Positions 53,535 to 62,832 of a stretch of DNA of 64,000 nt are shown here, piece after piece. A program made the position numbers and the translations under genes. The first letter of the stretch is position 1. Every line of letters starts with the position of its first letter. The stretch covers positions 62,001 to 126,000 of the forward strand of contig NZ_WEZF01000012.1 in assembly GCF_009177065.1 (NCBI RefSeq), read 5' to 3'. This DNA comes from Tautonia marina. Lineage in GTDB: Bacteria; Planctomycetota; Planctomycetia; Isosphaerales; Isosphaeraceae. A model generated the notes under the pieces. The model worked only from the letters and a program-made list of their open reading frames with translations, was not told the origin of the DNA and did no database searches.

Positions 53535-55394
53535 ATGAAGCCACAGACTTCGCTCCCCTCAATTCTGAAGCAAGTGTTGGGGGACTTCAGCCGTTCGTTC
53601 GCCCCTCTTGTCGGATATGAGGTTCTTTATCGGATCGCAGGTTTCATCCTCATCGCCCCTGCAAGTGCCTGGCTCTTGCGATCGCTGATTGGCATGACGG
53701 GACGCTATGCGGTCGGAAATGTCGAGTTGATCACCTTCGCTTTCTCCCCGCTTGGCCTGACCGTGGTCCTTGTGACGGGAATTGTCACGGTCTTCAATTT
53801 GTTCCTCCAGCATGCCGGGGCCATCCTCATCGCTGATGCCAGGCTCAGAGGTCGCCACCTCTCGGCGTTCGGAGCCTTCTGGCGGGTGCTGCTCAACATT
53901 CCGGGAATGATTCAACTCGGTGTCCAGCAGATCGCCCGGTACGCACTGGTCGTCCTCCCGGTCCTCACGTTGGTTGGGCTGGCCTACTGGTTGCTTTGGT
54001 CAGACGCCGACCTCTACTTTCTCACCAAGGCCCGTCCTCGCCCATTCTGGATCGGTGTGATGGTGGCCGGTCTTACGATTGCCGTGGGAACATTCTTCGT
54101 GGTGCGAATGTTCCTCCAATGGCTGGTCTCACTCCCATTGATGCTTGTCGAAGGTAGTTCCGCGGCAGATGCGTTACGCACCAGCAAGCAGCGCGTCTCT
54201 GGTCAGTCGATGAGGAACCTGGGGCTCCTGATCGCCGCAACGCTCGCAGTGGCGCTGCTCGGGGCTCTCGCGGCCGGACTGTTCGCAAGCATCAGTGACC
54301 GGGTGCTAAGCCTGATTCCAGAACGCTTGGACATCACCATCCCTGCTCTGGGAGGATTGCTCGGGATTCACTTCCTCCTGTTCGAGGCCGTTGAAATCTC
54401 GGGCTCAATCCTGGTTGGCCTGGTGATCTTTCGAATCGCACATGAACACGGTCTCATCGAGCCGGATCGACACACCCTCAGGGCCTCAGAGCTGAAAACA
54501 CTCCGCGCCCTTTCGAGGCGTCGTCTCCTTCGCAAGGTGTTCGTCGGGGTCATGCTCCTGGTCGTGATGTCTTCTCTGGCAGCGCTGGGACTCCTCGCAA
54601 CCGTCGGCGTTTCACCAACCGTCACCATCACCGCGCACCGCGGAGCGGCCCACGACGCTCCCGAAAACACCCTGGCTGCCATCCGAGCCGCCCTCGCCTC
54701 TGGTGCCGACGCGGCCGAGATCGACGTCCAACTGACCTCCGACGGCCAGGTCGTTGTTTTTCATGACGAAGACCTGATGCGACTGGCCAACGATCCTCGA
54801 CGCCTCTCCGACCTGACCTTTGAAGAGGTCCGGGCCTTCGATGTCGGTTCCTGGTTCGCCCCCGAATTCAAGGGAGAACGCATTCCAACCCTCGACGAAG
54901 CCCTCGATAAGGCTGGCGACCGTCTCGGACTCAACATCGAGTTGAAGCTGACACGGACCCAATCAGATCCAGCTCCTCTGGTCCGCGGAGTCCTTGAAGC
55001 CCTTGAGCGGAAGCAGGCTCACTCACGTTGTGTCATCTCAACCCTCTCGTATCCTGCACTCGCTGAGGTCCGCCGCCAGGCACCCGAAATGCGCGTCGGC
55101 TTCATCGTGTTCGAGGCCGTGGGCGACCCGACCCGACTCGATCTCGACTTCCTCAGTGTCCGCGATGCCCTTGCGACCGACGACTTCATCGCCCGAGCAC
55201 GCCGACGAGGCCGACCGGTCCATGTTTGGTCGGTCAGCGATCCAGACCAATTCGTCACACTTGTTCAACGAGGAGTTGCCGACGTAATCACCTCGGACCC
55301 GGCGTTGCTGGTTGCTCGACGCGCGGAGCTTGAAGAGCTGAACGACCTGGAGCGTCTGCTCCTGTGGTATCAACGAATCCTGAACGACCGATAA
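53535..55394 (+). CDS. Membrane-anchored glycerophosphodiester phosphodiesterase
   Basis: The 619-residue protein has an N-terminal integral membrane domain with about seven hydrophobic segments up to residue about 355 and a C-terminal catalytic domain of the GDPD type: ITAHRGAAHDAPENTLAAI (catalytic His), AEIDVQLTSDGQVVVFHDED (metal ligands), DVGSWFAPEFKGERIPTLDE, LNIELKLT and VHVWSVSDPDQF. It probably hydrolyses glycerophosphodiesters from lipid turnover on the outer face of the membrane. The membrane part resembles the GDPD-associated membrane domain found in other bacteria. It converges with the gene on the opposite strand, with 3 bases between stops. Confidence 0.88.
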   Translation: MKPQTSLPSILKQVLGDFSRSFAPLVGYEVLYRIAGFILIAPASAWLLRSLIGMTGRYAVGNVELITFAFSPLGLTVVLVTGIVTVFNLFLQHAGAILIADARLRGRHLSAFGAFWRVLLNIPGMIQLGVQQIARYALVVLPVLTLVGLAYWLLWSDADLYFLTKARPRPFWIGVMVAGLTIAVGTFFVVRMFLQWLVSLPLMLVEGSSAADALRTSKQRVSGQSMRNLGLLIAATLAVALLGALAAGLFASISDRVLSLIPERLDITIPALGGLLGIHFLLFEAVEISGSILVGLVIFRIAHEHGLIEPDRHTLRASELKTLRALSRRRLLRKVFVGVMLLVVMSSLAALGLLATVGVSPTVTITAHRGAAHDAPENTLAAIRAALASGADAAEIDVQLTSDGQVVVFHDEDLMRLANDPRRLSDLTFEEVRAFDVGSWFAPEFKGERIPTLDEALDKAGDRLGLNIELKLTRTQSDPAPLVRGVLEALERKQAHSRCVISTLSYPALAEVRRQAPEMRVGFIVFEAVGDPTRLDLDFLSVRDALATDDFIARARRRGRPVHVWSVSDPDQFVTLVQRGVADVITSDPALLVARRAELEELNDLERLLLWYQRILNDR

Positions 55395-55397
55395 GCC

Positions 55398-57065
55398 TTA
55401 CTCGCCTTGGGCGGTCTCTCTCGACGGCTTTCGTTTCCAGATCTCGATGTTCCCGAAAGACTGATCCGGTTCGTACCACAGGCGAACCGCCTCGGCCATC
55501 GCCGGAGAGAGAAGGTCCGGCTCGGGCCCTTCCAGATCGGGTGACCAGATCACCACGGAATCGACCGCGGCCTCAAGTTGATCAAGAAACACCTGATCAT
55601 CCCATCCGACCTGGCTTTTCCACAGGAATCCCGATTCATTTCGGAACACCGGCAAGCGTCCTGCAACCCCGACAGCCGAAAGCTGATAGCTCAGCAAGTT
55701 CGCGACCGTGGTTGAGGCTCCCAACTCATTTCGGAGATGGCCGATTGCGGCTTGATAGTCACGCCAGGGATAAAGGTTGGCCTGGTACGCCGTCATATGA
55801 TGGACATACCCGGGCGGAGTCGAGGAGTGTTGAGTGTTGCGATCGACGATTGCCGCCAGGGCAGCCCTCGTGTCACAAAATGCCGGCTTGGCAGGGACCG
55901 CGGCCGCCAACACAACCAAGCCCAGTGCCAGTCGAAGCTGACCTGAAAGATCGGTTCGCTTCAAGAGACTTGCCGCGATCAGGCCCAGCATCACCGACCA
56001 TACGACCCATCGAGGATGGTCAAGATAATCATGCGGAAACGGGTGCAGCGGCTTGTACCACAGGACGCCGATCGCGGCCAGCAGCCAGATCCGAGCTTCA
56101 CGATGGATTGCGTGTCCGCTCGAGTTCGCAAGCAATCCGAGGATCACTGGCAGGGCCAGCCATCGAAGCTCGGTTGCCTGACGAACGACTCCCGCGATGA
56201 TCCCGAACGGTGTCGCCCGGTTATACCGACTTCCATACGAGGCAAGCCGAACCCCTCGCAGGAAATCATCAAACACTCCTTGAATGATGAGCGGCGAGAA
56301 GGCCAGGACCACTCCGCCCGTCACCAGCGCGATCCATCGGACGATCGATGACCGGGCGTTCTCTCGGTCCGATTCCACAACAGCCCAGAGCAGCGCCGGT
56401 GCGAAGACGATGACGTGGGGTCGAAAGGACAGAGCAGCGGCGGTTGCCAGGGCCGAAGCCACCCGCCCCCATCGGCCCGGCCACGTCGTCGACGAGAGCA
56501 AGGCCACGGCAATGAACCACGTGGCCTGCCAGTCGCGTTGGGCCGCCAGTGAGAAGTTCAGGTTCGTGACATAGCCAAGCAAGGCCGCGAACCCGACGAG
56601 CCCCGGCCAGACACCCTCAAAATGACGACGCGACCAACGGATGAGCAACAGCCCCAGCCCGGCAACCATTGCAGCATCGAGGGCATAGATCGGCCAGGTC
56701 TTTCCCGGACCGAACACGGCAATCAGCCCACGGAACAGCAGGATTTGTCCGGGGAATGCGAAGGCCGAGAAGTCGCGGTAGGGTCGGATTCCCTCAGACC
56801 AGGCCAGGGCCATGGTCGCGTTGGTATCCAGATCGGGCCACCAGGGCCAGGAGAGGTAATGCGGCACCCAGCTCGCGAGCATGAACAGGCAGAGTATTGC
56901 CGTTGCCAAGGGGAGCACGCGCTGGAAACACCAATCGGCCCACAGGTCGAGCCGGCTAGGATCGTCCCGGGACCCATCGTTGCCGAGACACGTCCCAGTC
57001 TCGCGAGCGTTCAGCGAACCCGAAGTCGTCCGGGTTAAGGGAGGAGACGATGTCGAATGAGACAT
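55398..57065 (-). CDS. Multi-pass membrane protein, GT39/ArnT-like
   Basis: The 555-residue protein has about ten hydrophobic segments and an early Asp-containing loop WWPDLDTNATMALAWSEGI followed by PYRDFSAFAFPGQI, the position where GT-C glycosyltransferases of the GT39/83 class carry their catalytic Asp. It may transfer a sugar or other group to lipid or protein at the outer face of the membrane; the loop and topology support GT-C but no family signature is decisive. Long C-terminal loops (TVANLLSYQLSAVG, DQVFLDQLEAAVDSVV) may be periplasmic. It lies 150 bases downstream of sat-cysC on the same strand. Confidence 0.68.
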   Translation of the reverse strand: MSHSTSSPPLTRTTSGSLNARETGTCLGNDGSRDDPSRLDLWADWCFQRVLPLATAILCLFMLASWVPHYLSWPWWPDLDTNATMALAWSEGIRPYRDFSAFAFPGQILLFRGLIAVFGPGKTWPIYALDAAMVAGLGLLLIRWSRRHFEGVWPGLVGFAALLGYVTNLNFSLAAQRDWQATWFIAVALLSSTTWPGRWGRVASALATAAALSFRPHVIVFAPALLWAVVESDRENARSSIVRWIALVTGGVVLAFSPLIIQGVFDDFLRGVRLASYGSRYNRATPFGIIAGVVRQATELRWLALPVILGLLANSSGHAIHREARIWLLAAIGVLWYKPLHPFPHDYLDHPRWVVWSVMLGLIAASLLKRTDLSGQLRLALGLVVLAAAVPAKPAFCDTRAALAAIVDRNTQHSSTPPGYVHHMTAYQANLYPWRDYQAAIGHLRNELGASTTVANLLSYQLSAVGVAGRLPVFRNESGFLWKSQVGWDDQVFLDQLEAAVDSVVIWSPDLEGPEPDLLSPAMAEAVRLWYEPDQSFGNIEIWKRKPSRETAQGE

Positions 57066-57216
57066 GGCGGACCCTCCGTGGTCCTCTGAAGCGGCGTCCC
57101 TTCCTCGTTGCGGAGATCCAAAGGGCGAGAGAATCCTCAGGCCCTTCGGAGCATGCGGAGAACTTTACCCGAGCCGGATCGGTTTGTCGATGACCCGGCG
57201 AGGTTCAGGCTTCGAA

Positions 57217-58962
57217 TCAACGGTGGCCGTGAGGCTGGATGTACCCGAGCTTCAGCAAGGCCTCAATGATCTGGTCGGCACACTGCTCGACCGAGAGCTT
57301 GCTCGTATCGAGCGTGACCTCGGGATTCAACGGGGCCTCGTACGGGTCGTCCACGCCGGTGAAGCCCATCGGCTTGCCGGAGGCGACGGCGTTGCGGGCC
57401 TTGGCGTAGAGGCCCTTCACGTCGCGCTGCTCGCAGACATCGAGCGGGGTGTCGCAGAAGATCTCAACGAAGTTCCCCTTCGACATCTTGCGGGCTTCGT
57501 CGCGAGTTTCGCGATAGGGGCTGATCACCGAGCAGAGGATCGTGCCGCCGTGCTGGGCGACCAGGCCAGCGACGTAGCCCACGCGACGGATGTTCGTATC
57601 TCGATCTTCCTTGCTGAAGCCGAGCCCCTTCGACAGGTGGGTCCGGATCTCGTCGCCGTCGAGCATCGAGGCGTTGCGACCGTACTCGGCCAGGCGTTCG
57701 GTCAAGGCGTGAGCGATGGTGCTCTTGCCCGATCCGGAAAGGCCGGTGAACCAGATCGTCAACCCTTGGTTGAACTTCGGCGGGTTGGTCTCGCGAAGGA
57801 TCTCGGCAACCTCAGGGCGGCTGAACCACTCGGGCAGGGGCACGCCCTTGGCGAGATAGTCGTCGCGGACCTGGGTACCGGAGATGTTGGCGGTCTTGAC
57901 CCCTTCGGGGACCTCGTCGATGGGGCAGTACCGGTCCTCGTCGGGCAGGTAGACCATCAACTTGAAATCGACCATGCCCATGCCAATTTCATCGCCATAC
58001 TTCTGCATGAATTCCTGGGCGTCGTACGGCCCGTAGAAGGGCTTGCCCGAGGAATCGTTGCCGGGGCCGGCGTGGTCTCGACCGACGATGAGATGGGTGC
58101 AGCCGAAGTTGCGGCGGATGATCGCGTGGAAGAGGGCCTCGCGAGGTCCGGCCATCCGCATCGCCAGCGGCAAGAGGCTGAGGACGACCGAGTTCTCGTC
58201 GTAGTAGTCGTCCACCAGGGCCCGATAGCAGCGGACACGGGTGAAGTGGTCCACGTCTCCAGGCTTGGTGACACCGACGACCGGGTGGATGAGCAGGCCG
58301 CCGCCGACCTGCTTGGCCGCGAGCTTGGTCAGTTCTTCGTGGGCCCGGTGCAAGGGGTTTCGGGTCTGGAAGGCAACGACCTTCTCCCAGCCCTTCTCGG
58401 TGAAGTGGGCTCGGACCTCGGCCGGGGTCTTGCGGAGTTCGACGAAGTCGTAGTGTGGTGGGACACGGATGACTTCGAGCTTGCCGGCGGCGTAGTGGCC
58501 CGGCTGGCGGTTCAGATAGGCGACGGAGGGGTGCTTGGCGTCGGTCGTGCCGTAGGCCCCTTTGGCCTCGGCCTCCTTGTCGTATGCGTAGATTTCCTCG
58601 ACATGGAGGAAGGCGAGCAGGTTGCCGTAGACGTCTCGGAGGGCCAGCGGCTTGCCTTCGGTCACTCCCTGGGAGGGATCGACGGGCAGGGTGACCGGCA
58701 AGGGCCAGAGGGTGCCGTCGGCCAGGCGCATCTCGGCGACTACTCGCTCGTAGTCGGCCTTACCCATGAAGCCTCGAAGCGGCGAGAAGCCGCCGGTGGC
58801 CAGCAATTCCAGGTCACAGAGACCACGTTCGTCGAGCGTCAGGCTCGGGTACTCTTGAGAGGTTGCCCGCATTTCGGCGGCGCGGGCGTCATCGACGATC
58901 AGGTCAACCAGCGATCCGCCATAGGGGGTGTTGGGACCAGGATGGGAAGTCGAGGCAGAAAT
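57217..58962 (-). CDS. Sulfate adenylyltransferase - adenylylsulfate kinase fusion, probable non-AUG start
   Basis: This bifunctional protein activates sulfate. The ATP sulfurylase domain (about 1-400) shows LCDLELLATGGFSPLRGFM, QTRNPLHRAHEEL and GRDHAGPG; the C-terminal APS kinase domain has Walker A GLSGSGKSTIAHAL, DGDEIRTHLSKGLGF and RRVGYVAGL. The first ATG in frame (58872) would cut off TPYGGSLVDLIVDDARAAE, which matches the expected N-terminus of ATP sulfurylases (PHGGxLVDR type). Between that ATG and the upstream in-frame TGA (near 58998) there is no ATG, GTG or TTG. AAGGAG at 58972-58977 points to ATT 58962 (9-base spacing) or CTG 58968. I give ATT 58962, about 581 residues; the product call is secure and the start is inferred. 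Confidence 0.88.
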   Translation of the reverse strand: MSASTSHPGPNTPYGGSLVDLIVDDARAAEMRATSQEYPSLTLDERGLCDLELLATGGFSPLRGFMGKADYERVVAEMRLADGTLWPLPVTLPVDPSQGVTEGKPLALRDVYGNLLAFLHVEEIYAYDKEAEAKGAYGTTDAKHPSVAYLNRQPGHYAAGKLEVIRVPPHYDFVELRKTPAEVRAHFTEKGWEKVVAFQTRNPLHRAHEELTKLAAKQVGGGLLIHPVVGVTKPGDVDHFTRVRCYRALVDDYYDENSVVLSLLPLAMRMAGPREALFHAIIRRNFGCTHLIVGRDHAGPGNDSSGKPFYGPYDAQEFMQKYGDEIGMGMVDFKLMVYLPDEDRYCPIDEVPEGVKTANISGTQVRDDYLAKGVPLPEWFSRPEVAEILRETNPPKFNQGLTIWFTGLSGSGKSTIAHALTERLAEYGRNASMLDGDEIRTHLSKGLGFSKEDRDTNIRRVGYVAGLVAQHGGTILCSVISPYRETRDEARKMSKGNFVEIFCDTPLDVCEQRDVKGLYAKARNAVASGKPMGFTGVDDPYEAPLNPEVTLDTSKLSVEQCADQIIEALLKLGYIQPHGHR

Positions 58963-59087
58963 CGTCAGGGTCTCCTTCTGAAAGACTCCTCAATCGGAGT
59001 CGAACCAATACAGAACACTTCCGAATCGTAACAAAGCCAGGTCATCGGATGCGATGGCAGGCGATCCGAGAATGTCGCGGCCAGGCA

Positions 59088-59498
59088 TCAAATGACCCAG
59101 TCTCGCGGGGCCGTTCGCTCGGCGACGTCGGCCAGACTGATCCGATCGAGCACAGCCTGCTCAGCGCGCCGGATCTCGTCCCAGACGGAGGCGAGGGCCC
59201 GAGCTTCGGGGGCCTGGGGCTCTCGGTGCGGTTCTTCGGGGCCGTCAATTGCCAGCAGAACTTCACCAATCGAGATCCGGTCGGGGGACTTTGTCAGGCG
59301 GTAGCCTCCCGAAGCGCCCCGGACACTGGAAACCAGACCGGCTCCCTTGAGATGGAGCAAAATCTGGACGAGGTAGCGTTCGGGAATTCCCTGGCTCTCC
59401 GCGATTTCCCGGATGCGCATGGGGGGCTCGTCGGGCCGATGGCGGGCGAGGGCAAGCATCGCCAAACAGGCATATTCGGCTTTCGCGGAGAGTTTCAT
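59088..59498 (-). CDS. Rrf2-family regulator, CymR-like (no cluster cysteines)
   Basis: The 136-residue protein is a full Rrf2 winged-helix regulator: MKLSAKAEYACLAMLALA, RIREIAESQGIPERYLVQIL (helix-turn-helix), LKGAGLVSSVRGASGGYRLT (wing) and ISIGEVLLAIDG. The three Cys that hold the Fe-S cluster in IscR and RsrR (around residues 92-106) are absent, which is the CymR pattern, where the regulator senses cysteine status through a partner enzyme. It lies between cysH and sat-cysC in the same direction, so local control of sulfate assimilation is the natural inference. ATG 59498 is the first Met of the domain. Confidence 0.88.
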   Translation of the reverse strand: MKLSAKAEYACLAMLALARHRPDEPPMRIREIAESQGIPERYLVQILLHLKGAGLVSSVRGASGGYRLTKSPDRISIGEVLLAIDGPEEPHREPQAPEARALASVWDEIRRAEQAVLDRISLADVAERTAPRDWVI

Positions 59499-59583
59499 CA
59501 GCGGAAGGCAGATTCCAAGGGCATCGACACTCGTACGAGAGATTCGGGAAGTGTGACCAGGGATCGATCGAAAGCCCCACCGA

Positions 59584-60315
59584 TTACAGCTGGCTGCTGT
59601 CGAGCGAATGAAGGCCGCATTCGGTCTTCGCCTGACCGGCCCAGCGGCCGGCTCGTTCGTCGGTCTCACCTTCGGAGACCGGGCGAGTGCAGGGCCAGCA
59701 GCCAATCGATGGGTAGCCCTGGTCGTGCAAGGGGTTGTACGGGATCGCATTGGCCACGACAAAGGCCCAGACATCGCGACGCGACCACTGGAGCAAGGGG
59801 TTGACCTTCACGAGGTCGAACTTTGCGTCCCAGCCCACGATGTTCGCCTTGGCTCGGTGGACCGATTGATCGGCGCGGATGGAGGAAATCCAGGCGTCGT
59901 AGCCGACCACAGCGCGACGCAGCGGAACGATCTTCCGTTCGAAGCAGCAGCGGTCGGGTTCCTTCGCATAAACCGGCCCGCCGTTGGCGGCCTCGAACTC
60001 GGCAACGGTCGAGTCGGCCCGGACCAGTTCCACCTCGATTCCGTAGCGTTCGGCGATGCGATCGCGGAGGCGAAGCGTCTCGGGAAACTGGTAGCCGGTG
60101 TCGAGGTTGAAGACACGGACCTGTCGATCGGGGTCGACATGGGACAGCATGTGAAGGATCGCGCATCCCTCGGGACCGAACGCCGTGGCCATCGTCAGCT
60201 TGGAGCCGAACGTCTCGACCGACCAGCGGAGGATCTCCCAGGCCGAGGCGGATTGCAGTCGTTGACTCGCGTCCGCCAGGTCCACCTTGAGATTCGGGGG
60301 GGCTTCGACCGTCAT
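59584..60315 (-). CDS. cysH: Adenylylsulfate (APS) reductase, Fe-S type CysH
   Basis: The 243-residue cytosolic enzyme reduces activated sulfate to sulfite with thioredoxin. It has the PAPS reductase fold (FGPEGCAILHMLSH, VFNLDTGYQFPET) and, importantly, the four Cys of the [4Fe-4S] cluster as EPDRCCFERK and IGCWPCTRPV, which mark reductases that prefer APS over PAPS. The catalytic Cys is in KTECGLH near the C-terminus. A good sigma-70 promoter (60358-60386) with a dyad in its spacer precedes the ATG at 60315. It is the first gene of the run cysH - Rrf2 regulator - sat-cysC. Confidence 0.93.
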   Translation of the reverse strand: MTVEAPPNLKVDLADASQRLQSASAWEILRWSVETFGSKLTMATAFGPEGCAILHMLSHVDPDRQVRVFNLDTGYQFPETLRLRDRIAERYGIEVELVRADSTVAEFEAANGGPVYAKEPDRCCFERKIVPLRRAVVGYDAWISSIRADQSVHRAKANIVGWDAKFDLVKVNPLLQWSRRDVWAFVVANAIPYNPLHDQGYPSIGCWPCTRPVSEGETDERAGRWAGQAKTECGLHSLDSSQL

Positions 60316-60357
60316 GGCTCGACCTCGATCCGATGCGATTGACTTCGAATGTTCGCA

Positions 60358-60386
60358 ATCTTAGCCATGATTCGCATGATGGTCAA
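60358..60386 (-). promoter_or_regulatory. sigma-70 promoter of cysH with operator-like dyad
   Basis: Read on the minus strand, TTGACC (60386-60381) and TAAGAT (60363-60358) are separated by 17 bases, a near-consensus promoter about 43 bases before the cysH start. The spacer holds an imperfect 18-base dyad, CCATCATGCGAATCATGG (60382-60365), in which 14 of 18 positions are symmetric. It is a good place for repressor binding, perhaps by the nearby Rrf2-type regulator. Confidence 0.65.
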
Positions 60387-60566
60387 CTTTCCGGCCCGAT
60401 TCCCGTCGATTGGAAAGGAAATCTCTGGGTCGGGGCTGGATTCGACCCTGATCAGAACACGTCCGAGTGAACTCAAGTGTTCTTTGGTTGAGAAAGAGCG
60501 TTCCGGCTCGTCGAGCCGGGGCAAGCGTCAAACATGAGTGACTTGCGAAAGATTCAAGAGACAGTA

Positions 60567-60603
60567 CCGCCGGATGGTGTGGTTTGGATTTTCCATCCGG
60601 CGG
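60567..60603 (-). terminator. Hairpin after glyA
   Basis: CCGCCGGATGG (60567-60577) pairs with CCATCCGGCGG (60593-60603), a perfect 11-bp stem with a 15-base loop, 12 bases after the glyA stop on the minus strand. The bases that follow on that strand are moderately T-rich, so it is a probable terminator. Confidence 0.6.
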
Positions 60604-60615
60604 CCGGTTTCCGAC

Positions 60616-61875
<1,260 letters not shown>

Positions 61876-61941
61876 CCGTGTGCTCCAGCCAAATCGGATC
61901 GGAGAGGAAGTCGAAATCAAAGGGCGGTCAAGAGAGATCGT

Positions 61942-61947
61942 ATTATC
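61942..61947 (-). promoter_or_regulatory. Possible -10 element of glyA
   Basis: On the minus strand GATAAT (61947-61942) is five of six to the -10 consensus and lies about 67 bases before the glyA ATG. A -35 hexamer with 16-18 base spacing is not clear, which would fit activator dependence through the palindrome just upstream; this is inference. Confidence 0.4.
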
Positions 61948-61967
61948 CCGACCCGAGGCCGACTCGG

Positions 61968-61986
61968 CACCCTCAATTTGAGGGTG
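61968..61986. promoter_or_regulatory. Palindromic operator candidate upstream of glyA
   Basis: CACCCTCAA (61968-61976) and TTGAGGGTG (61978-61986) form a perfect 9+9 inverted repeat with a single central base, about 93 bases upstream of the glyA start and just upstream of the -10-like hexamer. Its position suits a regulator of glyA, but no factor is identified. Confidence 0.5.
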
Positions 61987-62053
61987 GATCGGGACGGTCG
62001 TGTGCGTATCAGCATTCGAAAACGGTCGGTCCCTCAGGAGACCGGCTCGGTTC

Positions 62054-62083
62054 GGTGCGCTGATGGTGCGCGGAACGGTGCGC
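62054..62083 (+). repeat. GGTGCGC repeat cluster A (three copies)
   Basis: Three perfect copies of GGTGCGC start at 62054, 62065 and 62077, so the start-to-start distances are 11 and 12 bases (spacers of 4 and 5). It is not in phase with the larger array downstream. Function unknown. Confidence 0.85.
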
Positions 62084-62290
62084 TTCTCGACGAGACGAAA
62101 CATTGGTCGTAATTGCTGATCGAATCTTATGTTACGATAGCCATAACCCCTTTCGTTTCGGGAATGGCGCGACGCAGTTCGTTCCGCTTCCGTCCTGGCC
62201 CGATTTGGGAAAACGTTTCGGACTTTGCCGGGATGATTTCTCCCGGGAGTCGAGTTCGACACTTCAGAGCCAGGGGTCGGAGACGGTTGC

Positions 62291-62389
62291 GGTGCGCCCA
62301 AGGTGCGCGGCGTGGTGCGCCGGAGAACCGAAGTTCGAGGCAATCTCGGTGCGCCAGCCGGTGCGCTTGCGGTGCGCCGTTAGGTGCGC
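62291..62389 (+). repeat. GGTGCGC phased repeat array B/C (seven perfect copies in nine slots)
   Basis: Perfect GGTGCGC copies start at 62291, 62302, 62314, 62348, 62360, 62371 and 62383. Distances alternate 11, 12, then a 34-base gap that equals 11+12+11, then 12, 11, 12. The gap therefore holds two decayed slots at 62325 and 62337 with the phase kept. The 23-base period is not divisible by three, so it is not a coding repeat. It is too short a unit for CRISPR and unlike iterons known to me. Confidence 0.9.
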
Positions 62390-62706
62390 CTGGTACGAAC
62401 CGGGTTTGCCAATCGTAATCGTTTGAGAATTCTGGGGTTCGGTCACGGATCATCAGTTCGTTTCGGGAAATCAAAGGGAATCTTCAAGGTCGAACCAGGC
62501 AGTAACGGCTGGGCGATCGATGACCACGAGGAGTCACCCGGGGTGAACCTGGCGTGAGGCACGCTCAGCAGGTGCAAGTCACCGGTTATGGGCGGGAGGA
62601 CAAGGGACAAGGAGGCGAACTGCCGCCGAAGATATCATCGGGAATTGAAGCGTCGGCAGTCACTTTCGGAAGGAAGATTGTGCAGGCTGGCTTGCGGAGA
62701 AACGCT

Positions 62707-62743
62707 CGGAGGCCGACCGCCAAGAGTTGGCAGTCGGCCTCCG
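62707..62743 (-). terminator. Strong hairpin downstream of the cytochrome c protein gene
   Basis: CGGAGGCCGAC (62707-62717) pairs with GTCGGCCTCCG (62733-62743), and inside it GCCAA pairs with TTGGC around a 3-base loop with one mismatch. On the minus strand it lies about 90 bases after the gene ending at 62833 and is followed by AGCGTTTCTCC. It is a probable transcription terminator. Confidence 0.65.
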
Positions 62744-62832
62744 TGGGTACGGCTCGCCATCCAGGGCTTGAGTGCTTCCCGAGCCCCCCCTCCCCGCGAG
62801 AGGAGGAGAGGGTGCTGGAAAGTCCCGGTCGG

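Larger units (their letters stand above)
61876..62832. other. Long non-coding region upstream of glyA
   Basis: This region of about 957 bases has no supported gene; open frames here lack protein character and ribosome-binding sites. It contains a palindrome (61968-61986), two clusters of GGTGCGC repeats (62054-62083 and 62291-62389), the small dyad TCACCCGGGGTGA (62534-62546) and a strong terminator hairpin (62707-62743). It is by far the longest non-coding stretch in the window. Confidence 0.6.

Noticed and set aside
57064-59031. 655-residue open frame on the plus strand opposite sat-cysC
   Set aside because: It is the antisense shadow of a strongly conserved GC-rich gene; composition is Val/Gly/Asp rich without motifs, and it has no ribosome-binding site.
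61876-62343. N-terminal extension of glyA in the open frame
   Set aside because: The family starts at [15 protein letters not shown] (ATG 61875), with GGAG at the right spacing; the extension is Arg/Pro rich and unlike protein.
62054-62389. GGTGCGC repeats as a CRISPR array or as coding repeats
   Set aside because: The unit is 7 bases with 4-5 base spacers, far too short for CRISPR, and the 23-base period changes reading frame.
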